Positions 13,937-14,243 of a stretch of 14,243 nt of DNA are shown here, one piece after another (position 1 is the stretch's first letter; every line of letters begins with the position of its first letter). The stretch is from an uncultured Burkholderiales bacterium (GTDB lineage: Bacteria > Pseudomonadota > Gammaproteobacteria > Burkholderiales > Burkholderiaceae_C): positions 1 through 14,243 of the forward strand of contig CALCBL010000572.1 in NCBI GenBank assembly GCA_937897495.1, read 5' to 3'. The notes under the pieces were generated by a model. It was not told where the DNA came from. It saw nothing but the letters and a program-made list of their open reading frames with translations, and did no database searches. The position numbers were made by a program, and so were the translations under genes.

Positions 13937-14243
13937 ATGACCAGTTCCTCTACCAATTCATCACGCGCCCATGGCCGGAATCAAAACCAATTGCGCCCCG
14001 TGAAAATCACGCGGGGTTACACCGTGCATGCAGAAGGCTCTGTGCTCATTGAGTTTGGCGATACCCGTGTGTTGTGCACGGCTTCTGTGGAAGAGAAGGT
14101 GCCTGGACACAAAAAAGGCAGCGGCGAGGGTTGGGTCACTGCTGAATACGGCATGCTGCCCCGCGCTACTCACACCCGCGGCGATCGCGAAGCCGCGCGT
14201 GGCAAAAAAAGTGGTCGCACTCAAGAAATTCAACGCCTGATCG
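13937..14243 (+). CDS. rph: RNase PH, N-terminal part (runs off the window)
   Basis: The first 102 codons of RNase PH, the phosphate-dependent 3'-to-5' exoribonuclease that trims tRNA 3' ends. From ATG 13937 the protein begins with a short Ser/Thr-rich tail. It then shows family sequences: [13 protein letters not shown] (about 17-29), [26 protein letters not shown] (about 31-56), [17 protein letters not shown] (about 64-80) and [10 protein letters not shown] (about 93-102) at the edge. The catalytic half lies outside the window. The frame is intact as far as it goes. It diverges from yicC across 107 bp. Confidence 0.95.
   Translation, partial: MTSSSTNSSRAHGRNQNQLRPVKITRGYTVHAEGSVLIEFGDTRVLCTASVEEKVPGHKKGSGEGWVTAEYGMLPRATHTRGDREAARGKKSGRTQEIQRLI

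Overview
The window looks like a chromosomal segment from a Burkholderiales betaproteobacterium, most likely a moderate-GC member of the Comamonadaceae (a freshwater Limnohabitans- or Rhodoferax-like lineage). That placement is an inference. It rests on the order rph / yicC - gmk - rpoZ - spoT / greB, on the GreB form with an acidic N-terminal extension, and on the overall protein flavour. No sequence search was run.

Left part (1-6275): after an intrinsic terminator that belongs to something outside the window, there is a small secreted protein. A five-gene minus-strand cluster follows, transcribed from about 5132 down to 429: membrane-anchored trypsin-like protease, MoxR AAA+ ATPase, DUF58 protein, membrane-anchored VWA protein, and a tyrosine phosphatase. 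The middle genes overlap or nearly touch. A second, paralogous VWA membrane protein diverges from the protease on the plus strand. Together they form a MoxR-DUF58-VWA module (an AAA+ chaperone with metal-binding VWA partners) flanked by an envelope protease and a phosphatase. This is the least understood part of the window.

Middle part (6280-8249): a class II aldolase/adducin-like protein starts 4 bp after the second VWA gene. A D-2-hydroxyacid dehydrogenase, a tRNA-Arg(ACG) with a promoter-like sequence and a clear intrinsic terminator follow.

Accessory patch (8261-8896): a ParE/RelE-type toxin and a ribbon-helix-helix antitoxin on the minus strand, with a palindrome just upstream that could be its operator. 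It sits between the tRNA and greB.

Right part (9001-14243): conserved housekeeping genes. greB (plus) converges on a minus-strand series yicC - gmk - rpoZ - spoT covering RNA decay, GMP phosphorylation, the RNA polymerase omega subunit and (p)ppGpp metabolism. A strong terminator-like hairpin separates rpoZ from spoT. rph (RNase PH) diverges from yicC and runs off the right edge. No stretch above 300 bases lacks a gene. No CRISPR array, insertion sequence or replication origin was seen.
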